This document shows, in pieces, positions 47,434 through 55,296 of a DNA stretch of 64,000 bases; position 1 is the stretch's first letter, and each line of letters opens with the position of its first letter. The notes under the pieces were generated by a model, which was given only the letters and a program-made list of their open reading frames with translations, had not been told where the DNA came from and made no database searches. The DNA comes from Stigmatella ashevillena (GTDB taxonomy: Bacteria > Myxococcota > Myxococcia > Myxococcales > Myxococcaceae): assembly GCF_028368975.1 (NCBI RefSeq), contig NZ_JAQNDM010000002.1:8550425-8614424 (forward strand), written 5' to 3'. Position numbers and translations under genes: made by a program.

Positions 47434-48324
47434 TTAGCGGTTCTCTTCCCGCTTGAGCCGGAGCCGGATGTCCGTGAAGTGGTACGGCGCCCAGGGGCCG
47501 GTGAACTGGAACGTCAGCATCGCGTGGTTCGCGGCGAGCGACTTGACCCTCGCATCGAAGGCGGCTTCCTGATCCCGGGCCACGAGGAAGGCCGCGTTGA
47601 GCAGCATCCGCTCTCCTACGGGGCTCACCACCCGGGTCGCCGCGGCCACGGGCCTCAGGGTGTCCACGATGGTGCTCCCTTGCTGCCGGGCCCGCTCCCG
47701 GAGCGCTTCTTCCATTTTGCGCTCATACTCCAGACGGGCCGGAGTGCCGGGGGGTTGTCCCGAGAGGCGTCCCAACTCCGCGTCCGTCGACTCCAGCTCC
47801 CGGGCAACCCTGTCCTGATCCCAGAGCACCTTGAGCCCCAGCTCGACATGCCCCTCCAGCCGGTCCAGCACACCGGTAAAGGCGTCGTGGGCCGAGCGCA
47901 GCAGCTCCGTGACCTCGTCAGGGCCCGGAAAGGTGAGGCCAAACGCCGTGGGCAGCAAGGTGTGGCCGTGGATCACCGCATCCTGGACACGGTGGTGGGC
48001 CAGCAGGTTGTCACGCGTGGGATCCGGTACGCCCCGGGGGCCTTTCGACACCACCGCTCCCAGTCCCCGGTACAGGATCGTCCACACCGCGGAGGGCGGC
48101 ACCCCCAGTCCAATGGGGCCAAAGTCCAGCGCTTCCTCGGTGCGCAGCACGCCATAGACGTACAGCCCGTGCGCCTGGGAGAGGCCTTCGGGCGCGGCGG
48201 CGGCGGCGCGAAGGGGCTCGGGCTCGGCGACGGGCACAGCGGTGTCCGCAGCCGCGCGCGGACGGCGCTTCGCCGGGCGTTTCGCGGCTCGAGAACTGCC
48301 TTTCCGGACGGGGGGCCGGGCCAT
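47434..48324 (-). CDS. GvpL/GvpF-family gas vesicle protein
   Basis: A 296-residue protein with a basic Arg/Ala/Lys-rich N-terminal extension of about 50 residues, then the GvpL/GvpF domain: GLYVYGVLRTEEALDFGP, AVVSKGPRGVPDP, LLAHHRVQDAVIHGHTLLP, GHVELGLKVLWD, and the closing FTGPWAPYHFTDIRL, very typical of the family. GvpF and GvpL are accessory or minor shell components of gas vesicles. The start is three bases after the upstream response-regulator stop, so it is the last gene of a tight operon that begins with a GvpA-like gene. No other gvp gene is in the window, so buoyancy is not implied. Confidence 0.88.
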   Translation of the reverse strand: MARPPVRKGSSRAAKRPAKRRPRAAADTAVPVAEPEPLRAAAAAPEGLSQAHGLYVYGVLRTEEALDFGPIGLGVPPSAVWTILYRGLGAVVSKGPRGVPDPTRDNLLAHHRVQDAVIHGHTLLPTAFGLTFPGPDEVTELLRSAHDAFTGVLDRLEGHVELGLKVLWDQDRVARELESTDAELGRLSGQPPGTPARLEYERKMEEALRERARQQGSTIVDTLRPVAAATRVVSPVGERMLLNAAFLVARDQEAAFDARVKSLAANHAMLTFQFTGPWAPYHFTDIRLRLKREENR

Positions 48325-48327
48325 GGC

Positions 48328-48741
48328 TCACCGTGCCGGAAGTGTTTTGCGCACTGCCAGCATCCGCCTTACTTCTTCCACCAGCGCATCGGGTAGGCAC
48401 GGCTTGATGACGAAGGAGTCGCAGCCCGCATCCTGCGCTCCGCCGGGTTGGCCCGTCAGGGCGTGGCCGGTCAGGGCCACCACGGGGATGGTCTTCGTGC
48501 GCTCATCGTTCTTGAGCCGGCGCGTGGCTTCCCATCCGTCGATGACAGGCAGAGACAGGTCCATCAGGATGACGTCTGGCAAGAGTTCGAAGGCCTTGTC
48601 CAGCGCCTCGGCACCGTTCTTCGCTTCGGCCACCCGGAAGCCCGAGAACTCCAGGTACTCGGCGTACATCTCGCGTGCATCCTGGTAGTCGTCGACGACC
48701 AGGACGAGCGGCTTGGGTCCTTCCTCAGGGGGATTACTCAT
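48328..48741 (-). CDS. CheY-like single-domain response regulator
   Basis: A 137-residue receiver domain alone. Acidic pocket VVDDYQ (Asp17, Asp18), phosphoacceptor Asp61 in LMDLSLPVIDGWEATRR, conserved Thr in VVALTGHA, and the Lys of SFVIKP. No DNA-binding output is present, so it acts by protein contact or as a phosphate relay. Its ATG overlaps the histidine kinase stop by four bases (ATGA), and the GvpF/L gene follows after three bases. The kinase next to it is the obvious partner. Confidence 0.92.
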   Translation of the reverse strand: MSNPPEEGPKPLVLVVDDYQDAREMYAEYLEFSGFRVAEAKNGAEALDKAFELLPDVILMDLSLPVIDGWEATRRLKNDERTKTIPVVALTGHALTGQPGGAQDAGCDSFVIKPCLPDALVEEVRRMLAVRKTLPAR

Positions 48742-50423
48742 GTGCGCCTCGTGCGCCGCGGTAGATGCAGTGTGAAGGTGGAGCCCTGACCCAGCGCGCT
48801 TTGAACGGTGATGCGTCCTCCCAGCATGGCCGCCAGACGCCGACAGATGGACAGGCCCAGGCCCGTGCCGCCATAGGCACGGGTGGGGGAGCTGTCCACT
48901 TGCTGGAAGTCATCGAAAATCTTCTCCTGGTGCTCCTGCGCGATGCCGATGCCGGTGTCCTTCACGGAGATGAGCACCAGCGACACGGAGGACTGGTACT
49001 CCGCGTTCACCTGGACGGAACCTTCATGGGTGAATTTGAGTGAGTTGGACAGCAGGTTGAGGACGATCTGCTTCACCTTCTGCCGGTCGCTGTGGACCTC
49101 GGGGAGCCGGGCGGGCAGGGCGGTGTCCACCACGAGCTTCGTGCGCGCGATGATGGGGTCTAGCTCCGCCATCACCTCCTGGATGAGCTCCGGCAACTCG
49201 AAGTCCGACAGGTTGAGCGGCATCCGCCCCGCCTCGATGCGGGTGATGTCGAGGATCTCGTTGATGACCTGGAGCAGGTGCCGCCCGTTGGAGTCGATGC
49301 GCTGAAGGTTGCGCTTCTGCGTGGGCATCATCTCCCCGGACACACCCTGGAGCAGCATGTTGGTATAGCCGAGGATGGCGTTGAGCGGGGTTCGGAACTC
49401 GTGGGACATGTTGGCCAGGAACTGGGACTTGGCCGCGCTGGCCTGCTCGAGCTGGAGCGCCTGCCGGCGCAGCTTCTCGTTCTGCTCGGCCAGCTCCGCG
49501 GTGGCCGTGTGGACCTTGGCCTCCAGCTCACTGGAGGCCGTCTTGAGCTGCTCCAGCAGCCGGGCCTTCTCGCGCGTCTCGGTCCGGTCGTGCAGCAGGG
49601 TGACGATGGAGGCCGTCTCTCCCTGGTCCGTGAGCACCTTGCTGGCCACGGCCTCCATGGGCAGGGGCGTGCCCGTGGCAGGCTCGAGCAGGTGCAACTC
49701 TCCGCGCCAGCGCCGTGCGCCGCCTTGCGAGAGCAGGTGGGAGAGGAACGAGGAGAAGTGCGCGTCGTTGGTGCGCACGCGCCGCCGGGAGGCCTCGCCG
49801 TTGTCGGCCGGGGTGGAGAAGAGCCGCTCGGCCGGATCATTCATCAGCACGATGCTCCCAGAAGGGTCCGTGAGGATGATGGGGTTGGCCACCGAGTCGA
49901 GGATGAGATCCAAGCGCAGCCGCTCCGAGCGGGCCTCCTGCTCCGAGGCGCGCAGCCGCCGGTAGCTCTCGCCGAGGGCCTGGGTGGCGCGTCCCAGGTC
50001 CGTCACATTGCGCAGCACGCTCACCACGCCCAGCAGGCCATTCGCTTCGCGCATCGGGGTGGTGACCAGCTCGAAGAGCAGGTCCGTGCCCTGGAGCGGA
50101 TCCACCAGGGACAGCTCCCGCCGGCGCACGCTGGAGGCGCCCCCCGTGGCGGCACTGGCGAGCGCGGTGGCGAAGAGGTGCTGGTTGAGTTCCACCGCCC
50201 GGCGGTGCCCCTCGCTGGCCCCCTCGCCCGCGACCAGCAGCTCGCGCGCCCGCGCGTTGGCGATGTGCAGGTGGCCCTCGGCGTTGGTGAACAGCAGCGG
50301 ATCGGTGACCGCGTCCAGCAGGCGCAGCAAGATGAGCTGCTCCTGAGAGGGAGCCGGGGAGCCAGGGCTCGACGGCTCCCCGGTCTGGGCGTTGGAAGGC
50401 AGCAGGGGCGCGGTGGAGGACAA
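48738..50423 (-). CDS. Soluble PAS-domain sensor histidine kinase
   Basis: A 561-residue kinase from TTG 50423, with GGAG about nine bases upstream inside the end of the preceding gene. Two PAS domains (about residues 33-140 and 165-275; LFTNAEGHLHIANARARELL and IILTDPSGSIVLMNDPAERL) are followed by a long coiled coil (LEAKVHTATAELAEQNEKLR). HisKA carries its His in LANMSHEFRTPLNAI. HATPase_c has LLSNSLKFTHEG, KDTGIGIAQEH and GGTGLGLSI. No membrane helix is present, so it senses an internal signal. It is coupled to the receiver protein downstream and to the GvpA-like gene upstream. Confidence 0.93.
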   Translation of the reverse strand: MSSTAPLLPSNAQTGEPSSPGSPAPSQEQLILLRLLDAVTDPLLFTNAEGHLHIANARARELLVAGEGASEGHRRAVELNQHLFATALASAATGGASSVRRRELSLVDPLQGTDLLFELVTTPMREANGLLGVVSVLRNVTDLGRATQALGESYRRLRASEQEARSERLRLDLILDSVANPIILTDPSGSIVLMNDPAERLFSTPADNGEASRRRVRTNDAHFSSFLSHLLSQGGARRWRGELHLLEPATGTPLPMEAVASKVLTDQGETASIVTLLHDRTETREKARLLEQLKTASSELEAKVHTATAELAEQNEKLRRQALQLEQASAAKSQFLANMSHEFRTPLNAILGYTNMLLQGVSGEMMPTQKRNLQRIDSNGRHLLQVINEILDITRIEAGRMPLNLSDFELPELIQEVMAELDPIIARTKLVVDTALPARLPEVHSDRQKVKQIVLNLLSNSLKFTHEGSVQVNAEYQSSVSLVLISVKDTGIGIAQEHQEKIFDDFQQVDSSPTRAYGGTGLGLSICRRLAAMLGGRITVQSALGQGSTFTLHLPRRTRRT

Positions 50424-50427
50424 GACG

Positions 50428-50637
50428 CTACGCTCCGGTCCCCGTCAGTCCTGGGGGGGGCGCGGGCGCCTCCAGGTGGGTGTCTACGGCCTCGACGGTG
50501 ATGCGGAGCTTCTCCGTGCCGGGCAGCGGGCTCGCCAGCGTCGCGTTGGGACGCACATCGAACCGGATGCCCTGATCCAGGGCACGGTCAAGGATGTCGA
50601 CGAGGCTGGTGATTCCGGGGTTTCGTGCGACGGGCAT
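50428..50637 (-). CDS. GvpA/GvpJ-like small gas vesicle protein, divergent
   Basis: A 69-residue protein starting at ATG 50637 behind AGGAG at seven bases. SLVDILDRALDQGIRFDV lines up with the conserved first helix of GvpA/GvpJ (SL-x-E/D-x-LDR-x-LDKGI pattern), and EKLRITVEAVDTHLE lines up with the second-helix end (EARVVVASVDTYLK-like). The intervening strand hairpin, normally hydrophobic, reads NATLASPLPG and is divergent. It is the first gene of a four-gene operon that ends in GvpF/L, which strengthens the call. It is too divergent to assume that it forms a normal gas vesicle shell. The C-terminus is a short Pro/Gly tail. Confidence 0.6.
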   Translation of the reverse strand: MPVARNPGITSLVDILDRALDQGIRFDVRPNATLASPLPGTEKLRITVEAVDTHLEAPAPPPGLTGTGA

Positions 50638-50854
50638 CCGGGACTCCTGCGGGGGACTCCTCCCGCCTTTCTTTCATAGCGCGCCCAGCCGTGGGTCCCT
50701 CAGGGTTTTGGCGAAGGTCCGCAAATGGCCAACACCTGAGCGGCCACTCTGTTGCCTCGGACACACCCCTCTCCTCCGGAGTGGGAGAGCAGCCAGGGAG
50801 GCAGGCCCAGGCAGGCGCCTTACCGGGCTCCAGGGCCATCCCTAGCCTTGGTCC

Positions 50855-52402
50855 ATGAAGGAAGAGCGAATCCACAAGTCTCTTTGGACAACGACGGCGC
50901 ATGGCAGACGTTTCCCCGTGTTGTCAGGCGACATGACGGTGGACGTGGTCATCGTGGGTGGGGGCATCACCGGGCTCACCACGGCCCTGTTGCTCAAGCG
51001 GGCCGGCAAGAAGGTGGCGGTGCTGGAGATGAACCGGTTGCTGTCCGGCCAGACCGGGCAGACCACCGCGCACCTCACGGAGCTGCTCGACACCCCCTAT
51101 TCCACGCTGCGCTCGGACTTTGGCGAGAGGGGGGCGCGCATGGCCGCGGCCTCCAGCCGGGCCGCCATCGAGCAGATCGCCACGCTCGTCCAGGAGCTGG
51201 GCATTGACTGTGGCTTCCAGCGGGTGCCCCTGTACCGCTATGCGGAAACCCCCCAGCAACTGCACGAGCTGGAGAAGGAGGTTGCTGCGGCGCAGGAAGC
51301 GGGGCTGATGGTCCGCTTCACCCATGGCACGCCGCTGCCCTTTCCCGTGAAGGGCGCGCTGCGGCTGGAGGACCAGGCGCAGTTCCACCCCCGCGAGTAC
51401 CTGCTGGCGATCGCCGAGCGAATCGAGGGGGATGGCTGCTTCATCTTCGAGGAGACGCGCGTGGTGGAGGTGCAGGACGGCACGCCCTGCCGCGTCGTCA
51501 CCGACCGGGGAACCGTCATCGCGGGGGACGTGGTGGAGGCGACGAACAGCCCCCTCAACCGCGTCTTCATGCACACGAAGATCTACCCGTACCGAACCTA
51601 CGCGGTGGCCGGTCCGTTGGAGGGCCCCCTGGAGCCGGGCCTCTATTACGACAGCCAGGAGCCCTACCACTACATCCGGACGCAGCGCGTCCAGGGCGTG
51701 AACTACCTCATCGTGGGCGGTGAGGATCACAAGGTGGGCTCGGAGACGGACACGGAGAAGTCTTTCGCGGCCCTGGAGGCTTACGCACTGCGTCGATTCC
51801 CCATCACGGCGCTCACCCACCGGTGGTCTGGCCAGGTCATCGAACCGGCGGATGGTCTGGCGTTCATCGGCCGCAACAGCGCCTCGATGCACACCTATGT
51901 GGCCACGGGACTGTCAGGAACCGGAATGACGTGGGGAACGCTGGCGGGGATGATCCTCTCGGATCTCATCCTCGGACGGCAGAACCCGTATGCCTCGCTG
52001 TATGACGCCACGCGCGTGAAGGTCCGGGCAGGGGCCAAGGACTTCATCCAGGAGAATGCGGATGTGGCCTTCCGGTTCGTCGCCGATCGCCTCTCCCGGC
52101 CCTGCGGACGCTCGCTGGCGGAGGTTGCTCCGGGCGAGGGGAAGATCCTCGAGGTGGCCGGGCAGAAGGTCGCCGTCTACCGGGAAGAGAGCGGCGCCTG
52201 CCATGCCGTGTCCCCGGTGTGCACGCACCTGGGCTGCCACGTGAACTGGAACACTGCGGAGCGCTCCTGGGACTGCCCCTGCCATGGCGCCCGCTTCAGC
52301 CCCACCGGCAAGGTCCTCAATGGTCCGGCCGTGAAGGACCTCGCATCCAAGAAGCTTCCACCCGAGGCGAATCAAGCACCATCTGACGGAGAGACACCAT
52401 GA
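50855..52402 (+). CDS. FAD-dependent oxidoreductase with C-terminal Rieske domain
   Basis: A 515-residue protein. Residues 30-400 form a DAO-type flavin domain (VDVVIVGGGITGLTTALLLK for FAD binding, GLSGTGMTWGTLAGMILSDL near its end). Residues 425-500 form a Rieske domain with CTHLGC and CPCHGARF, giving the two Cys and two His that bind a [2Fe-2S] cluster. The combination is a known fusion (sometimes called YhfW-like) whose natural substrate is not established; electron flow from an amine or other donor through FAD to the cluster is likely. The stop overlaps the next gene (ATGA), which encodes a hemerythrin. Confidence 0.92.
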   Translation: MKEERIHKSLWTTTAHGRRFPVLSGDMTVDVVIVGGGITGLTTALLLKRAGKKVAVLEMNRLLSGQTGQTTAHLTELLDTPYSTLRSDFGERGARMAAASSRAAIEQIATLVQELGIDCGFQRVPLYRYAETPQQLHELEKEVAAAQEAGLMVRFTHGTPLPFPVKGALRLEDQAQFHPREYLLAIAERIEGDGCFIFEETRVVEVQDGTPCRVVTDRGTVIAGDVVEATNSPLNRVFMHTKIYPYRTYAVAGPLEGPLEPGLYYDSQEPYHYIRTQRVQGVNYLIVGGEDHKVGSETDTEKSFAALEAYALRRFPITALTHRWSGQVIEPADGLAFIGRNSASMHTYVATGLSGTGMTWGTLAGMILSDLILGRQNPYASLYDATRVKVRAGAKDFIQENADVAFRFVADRLSRPCGRSLAEVAPGEGKILEVAGQKVAVYREESGACHAVSPVCTHLGCHVNWNTAERSWDCPCHGARFSPTGKVLNGPAVKDLASKKLPPEANQAPSDGETP

Positions 52403-52887
52403 ACGCCATTGATCTGCTCGAGGACCAGCACGAAGAGGTGAAGAAGCTGTTCAAGCAGTACGAGAACCTCAAGGACGGCGCGGATGCGGAGCGCCGGAAG
52501 ATCTTCGAGAAAATCGCCGACCGGTTGGCGGCCCATGCCAGCATCGAGGAGCTGTACTTCTATCCTTCGGTGAAGGCGGCGCGCACGGAGGACAAGCTGT
52601 ACGAGGCGGTGGAGGAGCACCTGGCCGCCAAGCGCATCATCGCGGACCTGCTCCAGATGGAGCCGGACGATGAGTCCTTCGACGCGAAGATGAAGGTGCT
52701 CCGGGAGAGCATCGACCACCACGTGGAGGAAGAAGAGGAGGATCTCTTTCCGAAGGTGCGCAAGCTCTTGAACGATGAGCAGCTCCTGGTGCTCGGCATC
52801 CAGATGAAGGAAGAGTTCGACGAGATGATGGACGCCGAGCCGCGCTACGAAGTGCCGATGCAGACGGACGCCGCAGCGCCCCTCTGA
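52399..52887 (+). CDS. Hemerythrin HHE domain protein
   Basis: A 162-residue four-helix protein that probably binds a di-iron centre. Metal-ligand candidates: His in LLEDQHEEVKKLF, HASIEELYFYP, VEEHLAAKRI, and the late DHHVEEEEEDLFP. Single-domain hemerythrins bind oxygen or nitric oxide or store iron; the direct link to the FAD-Rieske oxidoreductase, through a four-base overlap, suggests a shared redox or oxygen-related task. No membrane segment is present, so the protein should be cytoplasmic. Confidence 0.92.
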   Translation: MNAIDLLEDQHEEVKKLFKQYENLKDGADAERRKIFEKIADRLAAHASIEELYFYPSVKAARTEDKLYEAVEEHLAAKRIIADLLQMEPDDESFDAKMKVLRESIDHHVEEEEEDLFPKVRKLLNDEQLLVLGIQMKEEFDEMMDAEPRYEVPMQTDAAAPL

Positions 52888-52930
52888 ACTTGCGTGCAGT
52901 CCTCGCGCGGGGGTGGCAGCATGGTTCTCC

Positions 52931-53620
52931 ATGCCCGCTTCCCCGCGCGCCGCTGTTTCCTTGCCGGACGCCTTCACTGTTTCCGCTCGCCGGGCACTGG
53001 CCCGCGCGGATCCCTCGCTGGCCGCCCTGATGCGAAAGGTGGGGCCCTTCCGGCTCCAGCTCAAACCGCTGCTCAGCCCTTTCGCGGCGCTGGCTGAGTC
53101 CATCATCTATCAGCAGCTTCACGGCCGTGCGGCGGCCACCATCTTCGCCCGGCTGTGCGAGCGGGTAGGGGGTGGCACGGGCCTCACGCCCGAGGCCCTC
53201 CTGGCCACGCCGGTCGATGCGCTGAGGGCCGCGGGGGTGTCGGGTGCCAAGGCCGCGGCGCTGAAGGATCTGGCCGAGAAGACCCGGGCGGGAACGGTGC
53301 CCTCCCTGGCCCAGGTGCGGCGTCTGAGCGATGAGGCGCTGATCGAGCGGTTCACCGAAGTGCGCGGCATCGGTCAATGGACGGTGGAGATGCTGCTCAT
53401 CTTCCAGTTGGGCCGCCCGGACGTCCTGCCCGTGGACGATTACGCCATCCGCAAGGGCTTCATGTTCCTTCAGGGCTTGAAGGAGTCTCCTCGGCCCCGG
53501 GAGGTGCTGGCGTACGGAGAGCGGTGGCGTCCCTGGCGCAGCGTGGCGAGTTGGTACCTGTGGCGCTCGCTGGAACTGCCGGAGATCCAGGAAGCGTCGC
53601 GCCGCGCCAAGAAGGACTGA
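52931..53620 (+). CDS. DNA-3-methyladenine glycosylase II family protein (AlkA-like)
   Basis: A 229-residue base-excision repair glycosylase from ATG 52931; a GTG at 52913 is possible. It has ESIIYQQLHGRAAATIFARL, the helix-hairpin-helix FTEVRGIGQWTVEMLLIF, and the catalytic-Asp region RPDVLPVDDYAIRKG. It excises alkylated purines such as 3-methyladenine. It is shorter than E. coli AlkA and lacks its N-terminal domain, as is usual in many bacteria. It lies 43 bases after the hemerythrin gene on the same strand. Confidence 0.9.
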   Translation: MPASPRAAVSLPDAFTVSARRALARADPSLAALMRKVGPFRLQLKPLLSPFAALAESIIYQQLHGRAAATIFARLCERVGGGTGLTPEALLATPVDALRAAGVSGAKAAALKDLAEKTRAGTVPSLAQVRRLSDEALIERFTEVRGIGQWTVEMLLIFQLGRPDVLPVDDYAIRKGFMFLQGLKESPRPREVLAYGERWRPWRSVASWYLWRSLELPEIQEASRRAKKD

Positions 53621-53739
53621 AGGCGCCGGGCATTCGATGCCTTTTGCCGCCTGCCTGCTCCATCGCCAAGAGGAGGAGGGATGTGTTGCCGCACGGCTGC
53701 GGCGTCCTCACCCCTTACGGCAAAAGGAGCGCACCGCGC

Positions 53740-54891
53740 ATGAGAGCATTGACCTACCAGGGCCCCTCCAGGGTCCGTGTGGAAACCAAGCCCGACCCAC
53801 GCATCGAGCATCCCCAGGACGTCATCTTGAAGGTGACCCGGGCGGCGATCTGTGGCTCGGACCTTCACCTGTTGCATGGCCTGGTGCCGGACACCCGCGT
53901 GGGCTGTACCTTCGGCCATGAGTTCACCGGCGTGGTCGAGGACATGGGCCGCGAGGTGAAGAGCCTGCGCAAGGGGGACCGCGTCGTGGTGCCCTTCAAC
54001 ATCTCGTGTGGCTCCTGCTTCTACTGTCAGCGCCACTTGACGGCCCTCTGTGAGAACTCCAACCCGGCCAGCGACGTGGCCTCGGGGGTGTACGGCTACT
54101 CGCACACCACGGGTGGGTTCGAGGGGGGCCAGGCCGAGTACGTCCGCGTGCCCTACGCGGACGTGGGGCCGATGAAGATTCCAGACGACATGGAGGAGGA
54201 GGAGGTGCTCTTCCTCAGCGACATCTTCCCCACCGGCTACCAGGGCGCGGAGATGGGGGAAATCAAAGCCGGTGAGACGGTGGTGGTCTTTGGCGCGGGG
54301 CCCGTGGGCCTGTTCGCCATGAAGTCCGCGTGGCTGATGGGGGCCGGCCGCGTCATCGCGGTGGACCACGTTCCCTACCGGCTGGCCTTCGCCGAGCAGT
54401 TCGCGAAGGTGGAGACGGTGAACTTCAAGGAGGTGGGGGACGTGGTGATGCACCTCCGGGAGATGTGCGGAGGCCGGGGCGCGGACGTGTGCATTGACGC
54501 GGTGGGCATGGAGGCGGAAGGCTCGAAGATGCACACCGTGCTGGGCCTGGTGATGAAGGCGGAGGCGGGGGCGCCCACCGCCATCAACTGGTGCATCGAC
54601 GCTGTGCGCAAGGGGGGCAACGTCTCCATCATCGGCGTGTATGGGCCGCCCTGGAACCTGGTATCGATCGGCACGGCGATGAACAAGGGGCTCACGCTGC
54701 GGATGAACCAGTGCAACGTGCGCCGCTACATGCCCCACCTGCTGGAGCACATCCGGTCCGGACGCGTGGATGCGAAGGGCATCATCACCCACCGCTTCTC
54801 GCTGGAGGATGCGCCCCAGGCCTACCACCTGTTCGCCCAGAAGCGGGACAACTGCGTGAAGTGCGTCCTGGCGCCTCACGGCCACGCGTGA
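53740..54891 (+). CDS. Zinc-dependent alcohol dehydrogenase (formaldehyde-dehydrogenase-like)
   Basis: A 383-residue medium-chain dehydrogenase from ATG 53740 with AAAAGGAG upstream. Catalytic zinc ligands are in CGSDLHLLHG and GHEFTGVVEDMG; the structural zinc site is CGSCFYCQRHLTALC. The Rossmann loop is FGAGPVGLFAMKSAWLMGAG. The extended middle (AVGMEAEGSKMHTVLGLVMK) is typical of the glutathione-independent formaldehyde dehydrogenase-like group, which uses NAD and often acts on aldehydes or polyols. The next gene follows after 15 bases, so co-transcription is likely. Confidence 0.92.
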   Translation: MRALTYQGPSRVRVETKPDPRIEHPQDVILKVTRAAICGSDLHLLHGLVPDTRVGCTFGHEFTGVVEDMGREVKSLRKGDRVVVPFNISCGSCFYCQRHLTALCENSNPASDVASGVYGYSHTTGGFEGGQAEYVRVPYADVGPMKIPDDMEEEEVLFLSDIFPTGYQGAEMGEIKAGETVVVFGAGPVGLFAMKSAWLMGAGRVIAVDHVPYRLAFAEQFAKVETVNFKEVGDVVMHLREMCGGRGADVCIDAVGMEAEGSKMHTVLGLVMKAEAGAPTAINWCIDAVRKGGNVSIIGVYGPPWNLVSIGTAMNKGLTLRMNQCNVRRYMPHLLEHIRSGRVDAKGIITHRFSLEDAPQAYHLFAQKRDNCVKCVLAPHGHA

Positions 54892-54906
54892 CGAGAGGAG
54901 ACAGCC

Positions 54907-55296
54907 ATGCAGAACTCAATGATCAAGGGCAGGGGAGTGGATGCCGCGCCAGAGCAGCGGCCCGGTGTGCCCATGGAGACCGAGCCGCAGCCGCTGGCGG
55001 GCGCTCAGTCGCCCATCGCGCAGCAGCACGCGGACGTGCCCGTGTTCAAGCACGGAGGCCGTGCGCGGATGCCGCCCGTGTATGGCACGGCGATTCCCCC
55101 CAAGGGAATGAGCGGCGTGGTGCGCAAGCTGGCCTACCACTACCCGGACCACTGGACGCGGCACTGGATGATGCTGCTCGCAGCGGACCGGATGGATGTG
55201 TGGGAGCACCGGATCCTGAGGTTTCTTCCCGCGGGGCTTGCCGTGGTCTCGGTCGCAGCCATCGGCGGGCTGACGTGGAAGCTCAGCCGTCGCTAA
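54907..55296 (+). CDS. Hypothetical tail-anchored protein paired with the dehydrogenase
   Basis: A 129-residue protein with a polar N-terminal half, a conserved-looking middle (GMSGVVRKLAYHYPDHWTRH, MLLAADRMDVWEHR) and one C-terminal membrane helix (FLPAGLAVVSVAAIGGLTW) followed by KLSRR, so the body should face the cytoplasm. Its start, 15 bases after the dehydrogenase stop, makes it a likely operon partner, perhaps a membrane anchor for that enzyme. The last 14 bases overlap the convergent permease gene. I do not recognise a family. Confidence 0.7.
   Translation: MQNSMIKGRGVDAAPEQRPGVPMETEPQPLAGAQSPIAQQHADVPVFKHGGRARMPPVYGTAIPPKGMSGVVRKLAYHYPDHWTRHWMMLLAADRMDVWEHRILRFLPAGLAVVSVAAIGGLTWKLSRR

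Noticed and set aside
50638-50854. A sigma-54 promoter ahead of the gas-vesicle-like operon
   Set aside because: TGGC and TTGC elements occur on the minus strand but at the wrong spacing.
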